From Acidimicrobiales bacterium (lineage in GTDB: Bacteria > Actinomycetota > Acidimicrobiia > Acidimicrobiales > DATDAH01), in assembly GCA_016794585.1 (NCBI GenBank), contig JAEUJM010000027.1:23515-87514 (forward strand): a DNA stretch of 64,000 nucleotides, read 5' to 3'. Shown in pieces: positions 51,885-60,691 of this stretch. Position 1 is the stretch's first letter. Each line of letters starts with the position of its first letter. The notes beneath the pieces were generated by a model. It worked only from the letters and a program-made list of their open reading frames with translations. It ran no database searches and had not been told where the DNA came from. Both the position numbers and the translations under genes were made by a program.

Positions 51885-53954
51885 TCACGGCTCGACCATG
51901 AACCACCCCTGCATCTCGAGGTGCAGGGCCGAGCAGAACTCGGAGCAGTACATGGCGAAGGCACCGGGTCGATCGGCCTCGAAGTCGATGTTCACGACCT
52001 CGCCGGCGTCGAGACTGCACTCGATGTTGTAGGCGGGGACGGCGAACCCGTGGGTGGCGTCGACGGTGGTCTCGATGTTGGTGAGGTGCAGGCGCACCCG
52101 GTCGCCCTGTTTCACCTCGATCTGGTCGGGCGTGGTGTGGCTGCGGAACACGGTCATGTACACGTCAACGGTGTTGCCCGCCTTGTCGATGCGCTCCTCG
52201 CCGGGACTGGTGGCGAACTCCGAGGGCCCCATGGTGAGCGGATCGGTGCCGGGCTCGTACACCTGGATGGTGTGGACGAGGCGATCGGCACGGATCATCT
52301 GGGTGTAGTGCGGCTCACCGAAGCCGATGGGCATGTCGGCGAGGATCTCGAGGTCGTCGCTGTCGAGGTCGATGAGCTGGAAGTTCTGTGGGAGCAGCGT
52401 GCCCACCGGCGGGAAGCGGTCGATCGACCACTTGTTCAGCGCCACCAGGTACTGGCCGGCCGGTGCGACCGTGTCGCCTTCGGCGCTGCACAGGTGGCCG
52501 ATGTTGTAGTTGACCGGCTTGTCGGCCACCTTCTTCCAGGCGTCGGCCTCGGACACGCCGGCCTTGGGGCCGAGGGTCCACTTGGTGACCGAGCTGTCGA
52601 CGAACATCGACGTGTAGGCGTTGCCGTCGGGGTCGAACTGGGTGTGCAGCGGGCCGTTGCCCAACTCGACCTGGGCTTCGAGGCACGAGTCCATCTTGAG
52701 GATGGGAACCCCGAAGTCGTCGGTGCCGTCGTAGTCCTCGGCCTCGATGGCCGCCTTGATCTTCTCGATTCCGTAGATCGACGCGTGGGGGTCGAGCTTG
52801 CCCGACACGACCATGTAGTCCCCCGTGGGGTTCACATCGACGCCGTGGGGGTTGCGGGGCTCGGGCACGAAGTGGAGGATCCCCTCCGACACCGCGGTGT
52901 CGAGCCGGATCATGGCCATTCCGTTCATGTCCTCGGTGCCGCCGTCGGCGAAGACCTGCTCGGCCTTCTTCCAGTCGATGACGTGCAGGAAGTCGAAGTC
53001 GTTGGCGATCGACGTCGACTCCAGGGCGTTAGCGGGGTCTTCGAGGGTGCCGCCCACCGCCATCTCGGTGTTGTACGAGTTGATGAAGCCGAACCCGTCG
53101 CTCGCGAGCTTGCCGGCGTCGGCGAGGTCCTGGGTGTAGGGCGGCAACTCGATCTGAAAGCTCTTTTCCATGTCGAGTCGGCCCGTCTCCGGGTCGATCT
53201 TCATCCAGCACGACGCCCCCCGGTAGTAGCGCTCGTACTCCGAGAGCGGCGCGTACCCACCGGGGGCCAGGTAGGGCGCTGGGGTCATCGACGAGATGTG
53301 GACGTAGTCGCTGTCCGGGGTGACGAAGCAGCCGCCGTGCGACGAGCCCAGGTTGGGCAGATCAACGATCTGCTTGGTCTTGAAGTCCGTCAGGTCGACC
53401 ATGGCGATGCGGCCGTTGGCCCGGTCGTTGATGTAGAGCCACCGGCCGTCGTACTCGCCACCGGTCTCGGACAACGCCGGGTGGTGGGTGTCCCCCCAGC
53501 TGAGTGGGTTGCTCTTGGCGGGATCGGAGCCCTCGGCCAGCACCAGTTCGCTCTGGTCGCTGCCGAAGCCATAGCCCTGCCAGGCCTCGCGGGTGAACAC
53601 CGCGATCGTCTTCAGCAGGCGCATCGACGGGACGCCGATCACGAACACCTGGCCGGAGTGCCCTCCCGACGCGAACATGAAGTAGGGGTCGTGCTCGCCG
53701 GGCGGGACGAAGGTCTTCAGCGCCTTCTCTGGCCAGTTGCCTTCGAAACCTCGCTCGCTGATGATGTCGTCGTAGCTCCCACCGGTGCTGCTCGAGAAGC
53801 CGATGCGGGTGGCGACGGCGCCGGCCACCACGCCGCCGCCGAGCATGCCGAGAGCTGCACGACGGGTGACCATGGCACGGGCCGGCTTGCCGTTGCCAGG
53901 AGACGCCGTGTCTTCGTCAGCCGCTTCAGGCTTTTCCGCAGTCGGGTCTGTCAT
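51885..53954 (-). CDS. nosZ: Nitrous-oxide reductase
   Basis: 689 residues from ATG 53954 (GGGGAGG upstream), reducing N2O to N2 in the periplasm or extracytoplasmic space. A twin-arginine signal (VTRRAALGML, Arg-31/32) is present. CuZ ligands are all found: His157-158 (DTHHPAL), 206 (SSHGG), 370 (RNPHGV), 437 (PLHTQF), 487 (NIGHLC) and 549 (GEPHY). CuA lies in the C-terminal cupredoxin domain: His635, Cys670, Glu672, Cys674, His678 and Met681 (YCSEFCSALHLEM). The Pseudomonas equivalent of Glu672 is Trp. A CRP/FNR-like site lies 28 bases upstream. Confidence 0.96.
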   Translation of the reverse strand: MTDPTAEKPEAADEDTASPGNGKPARAMVTRRAALGMLGGGVVAGAVATRIGFSSSTGGSYDDIISERGFEGNWPEKALKTFVPPGEHDPYFMFASGGHSGQVFVIGVPSMRLLKTIAVFTREAWQGYGFGSDQSELVLAEGSDPAKSNPLSWGDTHHPALSETGGEYDGRWLYINDRANGRIAMVDLTDFKTKQIVDLPNLGSSHGGCFVTPDSDYVHISSMTPAPYLAPGGYAPLSEYERYYRGASCWMKIDPETGRLDMEKSFQIELPPYTQDLADAGKLASDGFGFINSYNTEMAVGGTLEDPANALESTSIANDFDFLHVIDWKKAEQVFADGGTEDMNGMAMIRLDTAVSEGILHFVPEPRNPHGVDVNPTGDYMVVSGKLDPHASIYGIEKIKAAIEAEDYDGTDDFGVPILKMDSCLEAQVELGNGPLHTQFDPDGNAYTSMFVDSSVTKWTLGPKAGVSEADAWKKVADKPVNYNIGHLCSAEGDTVAPAGQYLVALNKWSIDRFPPVGTLLPQNFQLIDLDSDDLEILADMPIGFGEPHYTQMIRADRLVHTIQVYEPGTDPLTMGPSEFATSPGEERIDKAGNTVDVYMTVFRSHTTPDQIEVKQGDRVRLHLTNIETTVDATHGFAVPAYNIECSLDAGEVVNIDFEADRPGAFAMYCSEFCSALHLEMQGWFMVEP

Positions 53955-53981
53955 GGCCGCCTCCCCGTGCTCGGGATCGAT

Positions 53982-53997
53982 TGTGAAGTCAATCACT
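53982..53997. promoter_or_regulatory. CRP/FNR-like site before nosZ
   Basis: TGTGA-AGTCAA-TCACT matches the TGTGAnnnnnnTCACA pattern with one mismatch. It sits 28 bases before the nosZ ATG. A redox or nitric-oxide-sensing CRP/FNR-family regulator (DNR/NnrR-type) is a reasonable candidate. Confidence 0.55.
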
Positions 53998-54095
53998 TGA
54001 CGACTGTGAGTCTCGTCCCTTCCCGGTGCTGCGCCAGGGACTTTGGACCCTATTGCTGTGTTTGCTGCGTGCCGCTCCGCTCCGCGCCGTCCGCG

Positions 54096-54353
54096 TCAGG
54101 CGGCGGCGCGGCCACGCTGGTGCAGCGTGGCGGCGTGGTGGTTGAAGAGGCGGACCAGCGCCGGCGTGGGGTCGGCGGGCGACGGGCGCAGCGCCTCGGG
54201 GGCGCCGGCAGCCACGGCGGCGGCGTCGACCGCGAACACGAGCTGGTCGTGGTGGCGGTCGAGGTCGGCGAGCTGCTGGGTGGCCAGCCAGTCGGCGGCC
54301 TGGCGGAGGTCGAAGGAGGGGGTGATCGTGGGGGAGAGGGTCGTCGGTGCCAT
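54096..54353 (-). CDS. Small protein between nosZ and Lrp
   Basis: 85 residues with GGAG upstream of ATG 54353. The sequence is helical with several histidines (DRHHDQL, FNHHAATL) but shows no known domain. It lies on the nosZ strand, 142 bp before nosZ, and divergent from the Lrp gene 105 bp away. The pairs of His could bind metal, but this is speculation. Confidence 0.5.
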   Translation of the reverse strand: MAPTTLSPTITPSFDLRQAADWLATQQLADLDRHHDQLVFAVDAAAVAAGAPEALRPSPADPTPALVRLFNHHAATLHQRGRAAA

Positions 54354-54396
54354 GGCTCCAGTGTGGCGGGATCCTGGCCGCAGGGGATTGCGAATG

Positions 54397-54423
54397 TTGC
54401 GCGAGAAGGAAGGGAGCGCGCAA
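54397..54423. promoter_or_regulatory. Inverted repeat upstream of Lrp
   Basis: TTGCGCG (54397-54403) and CGCGCAA (54417-54423) with a 13-base spacer lie 36 bases before the Lrp ATG, in the divergent interval with the small gene. A candidate autoregulatory site. Confidence 0.4.
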
Positions 54424-54458
54424 TGATCTGCCTAACCTGGGGGCTGTAGGATCACAAC

Positions 54459-54938
54459 ATGCCGAGCATCCATCTCGACGCCGTGGATGTGCGCATCCTG
54501 GAGGAGCTCCAGGCCGACGGACGTCTGTCCAACGTGGCCCTGGCCGATGCGGTGGGGCTCTCGCCGTCGCCCTGCCTGCGCCGGGTGAAGCGCCTCGAGG
54601 AGGCCGGGATCATCGCCGGCTACCGGGCGGTCGTGGACCGAGAGCAGGTGGGCCTCGACCTCACGGTCTTCGTGGAGGTCTCGGTCGAGCGCCACGGCGG
54701 GAACACCCAGGAGCGCCTGGAGGAGCGGTTCCTCGCGTTACCCGAGGTGGTGGCCTGCCACGTGGTCTCGGGCGAGTCGGATTTCCTGCTCGAGGTCGTG
54801 TGCCGGGACCTCCGCGACTACGACCGCTTCACCCGCGAGCACCTCGGCACCTGGCCGGAGATCTCTCGCGTCTACAGCAACTTCGCCATCTCCACCGTGA
54901 AGGCCGGCGGCGCCCTGCCCCTGCGACGGAGCGCCTGA
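54459..54938 (+). CDS. Lrp/AsnC-family regulator
   Basis: 159 residues. N-terminal HTH (VDVRILEELQADGRLSNVAL, then LSPSPCLRRVKRLEEAGII) and a C-terminal RAM effector domain (LTVFVEVSVERHGGN, VVACHVVSGESDFLLEVVC). It follows the nos genes and precedes the copper genes; the effector is unknown. It could regulate the adjacent small gene or amino-acid metabolism. Confidence 0.93.
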   Translation: MPSIHLDAVDVRILEELQADGRLSNVALADAVGLSPSPCLRRVKRLEEAGIIAGYRAVVDREQVGLDLTVFVEVSVERHGGNTQERLEERFLALPEVVACHVVSGESDFLLEVVCRDLRDYDRFTREHLGTWPEISRVYSNFAISTVKAGGALPLRRSA

Positions 54939-54981
54939 ACCGGGCGGGAACTCGCGGCGCCCCTGCGGCGACTACCGGTGT

Positions 54982-55644
54982 GTGAATCGGGAGCATGGGC
55001 GGCGCGGTCGCCTCGTCGTGGTGGCCGCGGTGCTGGTGACGGGGGCGCTGCTCGTCGCGTCCTGTGGGAGCGACGGCGGCGAGTCGGGCGCCCCGAGCAC
55101 CGACGACACCTCGCTCTCCGGCATCACCCGGCCCGAGCCCCTCCAGGTGGGCGACGTCACCGTGCCCGACGCCACCACGGGCGGCGAGGGCGGCGACTTC
55201 GCCATGCAGGCCGCTCCCGGCGAGCTGCTCATCGCCTACTTCGGCTACACGAGCTGCCCCGACATCTGTCCGACCACCCTCGCCGACCTGCGCACGGCGT
55301 TCGAGCAGCTCGGTCCCGACTCGGAGCGGATCGACGTGGCGATGGTGACCGTCGACCCCGGGCGCGATCGCGGCGGGAAGCTCAGCAACTACCTGAGCTC
55401 GTTCTTCACCCGCTACCACGCCCTGCGCGAGCCCGACCTCGACCGCATCGCCGAGATCGAGGCGCCCTTCGGCGCCTCCTCCGAGGTGGTCCACAACGCC
55501 GACGGCACCGTCGACGTCGCCCACAGCGCCATCACCTACGTCATCGACGACACCGGCACGGTCCTCGTTGAGTGGCCCTTCGGCACCGAGCCCGACGCGA
55601 TGGCCGACGATCTCAGCGTCCTGCTGGAACGCCAGCAGGCGTGA
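54982..55644 (+). CDS. Sco1/SenC-type copper chaperone lipoprotein
   Basis: 220 residues from GTG 54982. Lipobox LLVASC and a thioredoxin fold. The Sco copper motif TSCPDICPTT (CxxxC) and the distal His in DVAHSAITYVID are intact. Sco proteins insert copper into CuA sites, so NosZ or cytochrome oxidase CuA are candidate clients. It heads a three-gene copper group divergent from nosZ. Confidence 0.92.
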   Translation: MNREHGRRGRLVVVAAVLVTGALLVASCGSDGGESGAPSTDDTSLSGITRPEPLQVGDVTVPDATTGGEGGDFAMQAAPGELLIAYFGYTSCPDICPTTLADLRTAFEQLGPDSERIDVAMVTVDPGRDRGGKLSNYLSSFFTRYHALREPDLDRIAEIEAPFGASSEVVHNADGTVDVAHSAITYVIDDTGTVLVEWPFGTEPDAMADDLSVLLERQQA

Positions 55645-55661
55645 CCCGAGAGGAGACCCCC

Positions 55662-56291
55662 ATGCCCACCCCCCACCGCCGGTTCCGGCTGCTCGCCGGC
55701 CTCATCGCAGCAGCCGCTCTCGTCGTCGGCCTCGCCGCCTGTGGCAGCGACGGCGACGACGAGGCCACCACCGGCGACACGTCGGCCACCACGGAGACCA
55801 CCGCAGCCGAGGCGGCTGACGGGGTCGTCAGCGACGAGGACGGTCTCACCATCGCCGACCCGTGGGCGCGCACGAGCCCCATGGACACCACCTACGGTGC
55901 CGTCTACCTGGAGCTGACCAGCGCCGAGGGCGACGCCCTCGTGGGCGCCAGCGTGTCGGCGGACGTGGCGGGCACCGTGGAGATCCACGAGACCGTGCCC
56001 GCCGACGACTCGACGGGCACGACCATGGCGGGCGAGGGCATGAGCGGCGAGGAGGAAGCGGACACCACCGGGACCACCGTGGCGGGCATGGGCGCAATGA
56101 CCATGCAGCCCATCGAGTCACTCGAGCTGCCCGCAGGCGAGACCGTCGCCCTCGAGCCGGGCGGCTACCACATCATGCTCATCGACCTGGTGGCACCGCT
56201 GGAGACCGGCGAGGAGATCGAGGTGACCCTCACCTTCGAGAGCGGCGGCGAGCGCACGATCGCGGTGCCGGTCCAAGATGACGCGCCCTGA
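55662..56291 (+). CDS. PCuAC-type copper chaperone lipoprotein
   Basis: 209 residues from ATG 55662 (AGGAGA upstream). Lipobox LAAC, then the PCuAC domain (DUF461): ADPWARTSPMDTTYGAVYLE at its start, His in EIHETV, Met in MTMQPI and YHIML, giving the H...M...HxM copper(I) site. An insertion of about 30 Thr/Gly/Met residues sits between the ligands. It works with Sco to load CuA. Confidence 0.88.
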   Translation: MPTPHRRFRLLAGLIAAAALVVGLAACGSDGDDEATTGDTSATTETTAAEAADGVVSDEDGLTIADPWARTSPMDTTYGAVYLELTSAEGDALVGASVSADVAGTVEIHETVPADDSTGTTMAGEGMSGEEEADTTGTTVAGMGAMTMQPIESLELPAGETVALEPGGYHIMLIDLVAPLETGEEIEVTLTFESGGERTIAVPVQDDAP

Positions 56292-56688
56292 CGTGACCGC
56301 GGACGAGGCGGGCGCGCGGGCCCGTCCCACCCCCACCGCCATCGCCCTCGGGGCACTCGCGGTGGGGCTGGCCGCGGTCCTCGTCACCGTCGGCATCTGG
56401 CTGATGGTCCGGCCCGAGCCGGCAGGCGAGGTGTTCACCATCGACATCCCGGCCGGGACCGGCGCCCGCATCGACGCCGGCGAGGACGTCGAGCTGGTCC
56501 CCCGTGAGCTCGAGGTGTCGGTGAACGACACCATCCGCATCGTCAACGAGGACGATCGGGTCCACGACGTCGGCCCCTTCGTGGTGACGGCCAACTCGAC
56601 CTTCGAGCACACGTTCGACCGGCCGGGGCGCTTCACCGGCGCCTGCACCCTGCATCCCGAGGACTCCTTCACCGTCGTCGTCACCTGA
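56278..56688 (+). CDS. Cupredoxin-like exported protein
   Basis: 136 residues, overlapping the PCuAC gene by 14 bases. One N-terminal membrane helix (TAIALGALAVGLAAVLVTVG) and then a cupredoxin-like fold with ELVPRELEVSVNDTIRIVNE, DRVHDVGPF (His), FTGACTLH (Cys and His). The usual axial Met is not evident; the end is PEDSFTVVV. It could be a copper carrier or a domain that has lost type 1 geometry. Confidence 0.75.
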   Translation: MTRPDVTADEAGARARPTPTAIALGALAVGLAAVLVTVGIWLMVRPEPAGEVFTIDIPAGTGARIDAGEDVELVPRELEVSVNDTIRIVNEDDRVHDVGPFVVTANSTFEHTFDRPGRFTGACTLHPEDSFTVVVT

Positions 56689-56753
56689 GGGCCCGACGTT
56701 CCCGCCCGACCGGGTGCGGACCGTCGGTGAGGTGCGCTCTACCATCGCCCCCC

Positions 56754-58016
56754 ATGGCTGACCCCAACCCCGCCGCTGTCGCCCCCCTCGCCGGCGTACG
56801 CGTGATCGAGTGCTCGATGCTCGGCCCCGCCGCCATCACCACGGCCCTCGCCGACCTCGGCGCCGACGTCATCAAGGTCGAGCCGCCCGCCGGCGACTAC
56901 GGCCGCCAGATGACGTGGCCCATCGTGGAGGGGACCTCCCTGCTCTTCCTGCACGCCAACCGGGGCAAGCGCAGCATCACCCTCGACCTGCGCACGCCCG
57001 AGGGCGCCGACATCTTCCGCGACCTCGTGCGCGACGCCGACGTCGTGGTCGAGGCCATGCGCCCCGGCGGCCTGGCCCGGCGGGGCCTGGGCTACGACGA
57101 CCTCAAGGCCGTGAACCCCCGCATCGTGTTCATGACCATCTCGGGCTACGGCATGACCGGCCCCTACAAGGACTACCCGAGCCACGGCATCGCCTACGAC
57201 ACGTGGGCCGGCATCGTGAAGCCCGAGGTCGACGAGGACGGCTTCACCTACATCCCCGAGCACGTGTCCATCGGCATCAACGCCGGCCCGGTGTTCGGTG
57301 CCCTCGGCATCCTCGCCGGCGTCATCCACGCCCGCACGACCGGGGAGGGCATGGCCCTCGAGGTGGCGCAGTCGGACTCGGCGGCGGCCATCGACTGGCT
57401 GCGCTCCGAGACCTACCGCGCCTACGAGCGCCCCGAGAGCGAGGTCACCGGCAACCCGTCGGACGACTACGTGCGTCGCGCCCCGGGCACCGCGGGCATG
57501 AAGGACGGCGTCCGCTACAACATCTACGAGTCCGCCGACGGCCACGTGCTCTTCATGGCCTCCGAGCGGGAGTTCTGGAAGAACTTCTGCGAGGGCGTGG
57601 GTCGTCCCGAGCTCTTCGAGGCCCACCCCGGCTCGAAGTACGCCGACCACGCCGTCGGGAACACCGAGCTGCGGGCCGAGCTGCGCGAGATCTTCCGCAC
57701 CAAGACCACGGTCGAGTGGCTCGAGTTCGGCGGCGAGCACAACACGCCGCTGGCCCCGGTGAACACGCCGAAGACCATCGCCGACGACCCGCAGTTCCAG
57801 GACCGGATGCCCTGGCTGCCCAAGGAGGCCGTCGGTGCCGACCAGACGCCGCTGCCGGTCAAGGTCCTCGGCGCCGAGCTGCCCGTGCCGACGATGGCCC
57901 CCACGGCCGGCGAGCACACCGACGAGGTGCTGGCCGACGTGTGCGGCTACGACGCCGAGCGCATCGCCGCTCTGCACGCCGCCGGCGCGCTCGGCACCCC
58001 TCCCGACGCCAGCTGA
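56754..58016 (+). CDS. Family III CoA-transferase (CaiB/BaiF)
   Basis: 420 residues from ATG 56754. PLAGVRVIECSMLGPAAITT, LADLGADVIKVEPPAGDYGR and LHANRGKRSITLDLRTPEG are the standard CaiB/BaiF opening; GINAGPVFGALGILAGVIHA follows. It moves CoA between carboxylic acids; the acids are unknown. No acyl-CoA synthetase or dehydrogenase is nearby. Confidence 0.92.
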   Translation: MADPNPAAVAPLAGVRVIECSMLGPAAITTALADLGADVIKVEPPAGDYGRQMTWPIVEGTSLLFLHANRGKRSITLDLRTPEGADIFRDLVRDADVVVEAMRPGGLARRGLGYDDLKAVNPRIVFMTISGYGMTGPYKDYPSHGIAYDTWAGIVKPEVDEDGFTYIPEHVSIGINAGPVFGALGILAGVIHARTTGEGMALEVAQSDSAAAIDWLRSETYRAYERPESEVTGNPSDDYVRRAPGTAGMKDGVRYNIYESADGHVLFMASEREFWKNFCEGVGRPELFEAHPGSKYADHAVGNTELRAELREIFRTKTTVEWLEFGGEHNTPLAPVNTPKTIADDPQFQDRMPWLPKEAVGADQTPLPVKVLGAELPVPTMAPTAGEHTDEVLADVCGYDAERIAALHAAGALGTPPDAS

Positions 58017-58081
58017 TCACTTAACCAATTCTTGGCGCGGCGCTGAGGCTCACCTTCCTCGTCGGGGAGGAAGGTGGCGGC

Positions 58082-58678
58082 ATGAACCTCGAGATCTCCA
58101 ACCTCATGGGCCTCCCCGCCCACCCCCTGATCGTGCACGGCGTCGTGGTGCTCGTCCCGTTGGCGGCGCTGGGCCTGTTGCTCTCCGCGGTGTGGCCCGC
58201 CGCCCGGGACAAGATCGGCTGGATCACCGTCGGCATCTCGGCCCTCTGCCTCGTGATGATCCCCTTCGCCACGGGCAGCGGCGAGAACCTCGAGGAGCGC
58301 GTCGACGAGACCCGTCTGGTCGAAGAGCACGCCGAGTTGGCCGAGCGCATGCTCCCGTGGGTCATCCTCCTGTTCGCCGCCGCTCTTCTGGTGATGCTCT
58401 TCTTCCACTACCGCGACAAGGTCCACGCCAAGGTGGCCGACGGCTCGCTGAGCGAGGCCCCCGGTTGGATGAAGATCGCCTCACCGCTGCTCATCGCCTT
58501 CGCCATCATCGCCTCGCTGGGCAACGTGTGGACCACCTACGAGGTCGGCCACAGCGGCGCCAAGGCCACGTGGGACGACACCCCCACCGAGGAGCACGAA
58601 GGCGGCGAGGAACACGAGAGCGAGGAAGAGGAAGAGGGCCTGCCCGCCCTCGAAGCCGGCACGCTCACGCTGACCTGA
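58082..58678 (+). CDS. DUF2231-family membrane protein
   Basis: 198 residues. GLPAHPLIVHGVVVLVPLAA is the DUF2231 signature, with four membrane helices and His-rich ends. The acidic/His tail (EEHEGGEEHESEEEEE) after helix four could bind metal. Function unknown; DUF2231 proteins often occur with copper or redox proteins. Confidence 0.85.
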   Translation: MNLEISNLMGLPAHPLIVHGVVVLVPLAALGLLLSAVWPAARDKIGWITVGISALCLVMIPFATGSGENLEERVDETRLVEEHAELAERMLPWVILLFAAALLVMLFFHYRDKVHAKVADGSLSEAPGWMKIASPLLIAFAIIASLGNVWTTYEVGHSGAKATWDDTPTEEHEGGEEHESEEEEEGLPALEAGTLTLT

Positions 58679-58691
58679 GCCGCCGGCCGGC

Positions 58692-60203
58692 TCAGAGCCG
58701 GCGCAGCGTGTCGGGTGGGGTGCCGGCGTAGTCCACCCAGGCGTCGGGTGACGCGGCCAGCGCGGACAGCCAGCCCACCGCCACCTTGCGCTTGACCGCC
58801 GCGCCGGGACGGAACGCGCCGCTGGACGAGGGCGCGAGGACCTCGTGGTCGACGGCCCAGTCGAGGGCGTCGTGGTACCAGCTGGTGGCGCCGACGTCGG
58901 TGAGGTCGATGTCCGGTGCATCGGTCGGGGCGCCGAGCAGGCGCCAGAGCATCACCGCGAACTGGGAGCGGGTCACCGCGCCGGCGGGTCGGAAGGCGCC
59001 ACCCGCGCCGGGGACGAACACGCCTTCGGCGACGGCCCAGTCGAGGGCGTCGTGGTACGAGGCGCTCGCGGCGACGTCGGTGAACGACGAGGCGGGGGCA
59101 CCGGTCGGGCGCCCCGCGAAGCGCCACAGCAAGAGGACGGCGTTCTTGCGGTTCAACGCGTTACCCGGGCGGAAGGAGGTGCCGGTGAGCAGGTCGTGGC
59201 AGTCCACCCAGTCGACGGCGTCGAGGAAGGCGGCGTCGCGCTCAGGGTCGACGTCGGCGAACCCGTTGTCGGGCGGCGCCACGTTGCAGTCGGTCGGCGT
59301 CGTGGTCATCGCCGCGCCCCGGTAGCACCCGATCGTGTACGGGTACTCCCAGGTGGCGTGGTAGTGGTACATCACCCGCGGGACGCCGTCCCACTCGACG
59401 GTGTGCACGTGGCCGTGGCACGCGTCGAGGTCGGCGTTGGTGAGCACCTCGCCGTCCTCGCCGTGGTGGCCGTAGACGCCGTACCCGTCACGGGCGTAGC
59501 CGAGCAGGGGCGAGTGCTCGCCGTCGGCGGGGTCGTCCTGGCAGGCCGAGATGGCGTGGTAGTGGTACAGGCCGGCCTGCTGGGGGTGGCCGCCGCAGGT
59601 GTCGGGGATCTCGTAGGCCACGGCGTCGCGGCCCTGGGCGTCGAGGGCGTTGAACAGGGCGGCGCCCGACAGCATGATCCCGACGCTGCCGAGGCCGAGG
59701 CAGCCCGGCTCGGCGGCGATCCCGGGACGGGTGGGCACCGGCATGTTGAGCGACTGGCTGCGGATCTGGTTCGGGTTGGTGTCCCACTGGTGGGCGTCGT
59801 CGCTCAGCGCGATGGGGAAGGTGCCGGTGGGGTGGTCGGGCAGGTCGTTCGAGCTGATGATGCGGGTGGCGCCCGTGCTGCCGAAGAGGATGGACAGCGA
59901 CGACGGCCACGACACGCTGCCGTCCACGCTGGGCTTGGCGGTGAGGTCGAACGTGCCGGCGTCCTCGTCGATCCAGGGCCCGGCTGTGGCGCCCGGGCCG
60001 TTGAAGGTGGTCTGGCACGAGGTGATGGCGCCCACCTGCGGTGAGGCCGTGATCACCGCGTCCAGGGGCAACGCCGTGAGGTCGACGCCGGTGCCCTCGC
60101 CGCCGGCCGCGCCGGCCGCCAGGGGGACGACCGAGGCGGCCGCCACCGCTCCGGCCGTCAGCGCGGCCGCCAGGATCCCGACCCTCCGTGCTGGCACGGG
60201 CAC
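58692..60203 (-). CDS. YHYH-domain protein with three SLH repeats
   Basis: 503 residues from GTG 60203 with a Sec signal. The N-terminal two-thirds is a YHYH domain: LYHYHAISACQDD, YGVYGHHGEDGE, DACHGHVHTVEWDG and VMYHYHATWEYPYT give several His and Cys. Three S-layer homology repeats follow (about 320-370, 375-430, 435-490) with FxDV...SYHDALDWAV...G.FRPGxxxTR. These anchor the protein to the cell wall polymer. A copper or metal role for YHYH proteins is unproven. Confidence 0.85.
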   Translation of the reverse strand: MPVPARRVGILAAALTAGAVAAASVVPLAAGAAGGEGTGVDLTALPLDAVITASPQVGAITSCQTTFNGPGATAGPWIDEDAGTFDLTAKPSVDGSVSWPSSLSILFGSTGATRIISSNDLPDHPTGTFPIALSDDAHQWDTNPNQIRSQSLNMPVPTRPGIAAEPGCLGLGSVGIMLSGAALFNALDAQGRDAVAYEIPDTCGGHPQQAGLYHYHAISACQDDPADGEHSPLLGYARDGYGVYGHHGEDGEVLTNADLDACHGHVHTVEWDGVPRVMYHYHATWEYPYTIGCYRGAAMTTTPTDCNVAPPDNGFADVDPERDAAFLDAVDWVDCHDLLTGTSFRPGNALNRKNAVLLLWRFAGRPTGAPASSFTDVAASASYHDALDWAVAEGVFVPGAGGAFRPAGAVTRSQFAVMLWRLLGAPTDAPDIDLTDVGATSWYHDALDWAVDHEVLAPSSSGAFRPGAAVKRKVAVGWLSALAASPDAWVDYAGTPPDTLRRL

Positions 60204-60265
60204 GACCCTAGGGGCCTGATCTGAGAGCCACCTGAGAGCGGTGGGCCCTCGCCTAAGGTGGGCAC

Positions 60266-60607
60266 ATGCGCACCTCCCGACACCTGCTCCTCGCCGGCGC
60301 CGTCGCGCTCGGCGGCCTCTTCCTCGCCGGCTGCAGCAGCGAGAACGCCGTGTCCCAGTCCGACGTCGAGACCGAGGCCGAGACCCAGCTCGCGGCCCAG
60401 GTCGAGGGTGCCACGCCCGACGTGTCCTGCCCGGGCGATCTCACCGCAGAGGTGGACGAGACGATGGAGTGCGAGCTCACGATCGAGGGCGACGACACCG
60501 TCTACCCCGTGACCATCACCGTCACCTCGGTGGACGGCGACCAGGCCAACTTCAACATCGAGGTCGGCGACCCGGCAGGCGGCTCGACCACCACCACCGC
60601 CGGCTGA
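60266..60607 (+). CDS. DUF4333-like lipoprotein
   Basis: 113 residues with lipobox FLAGCSS. The mature part has DVSCPGDLTAEVDETMECEL, a Cys pair 15 residues apart as in the actinobacterial DUF4333 family, and a beta fold, followed by an acidic Thr tail. Divergent from the YHYH gene. Function unknown. Confidence 0.85.
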   Translation: MRTSRHLLLAGAVALGGLFLAGCSSENAVSQSDVETEAETQLAAQVEGATPDVSCPGDLTAEVDETMECELTIEGDDTVYPVTITVTSVDGDQANFNIEVGDPAGGSTTTTAG

Positions 60608-60691
60608 CGTCGAGGGGCCGGACCCGGCCCAGGCCGGAACGCGCCGGGGCGCTCTAAGCGCGACCGGGGGCTCGTGCGTCCTAGGGGGTGC

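Noticed and set aside
47392..56688. A nosL or nosR gene in the nos region
   Set aside because: No Cys-type NosL lipoprotein and no FMN-binding/ferredoxin-type NosR are visible in any frame.
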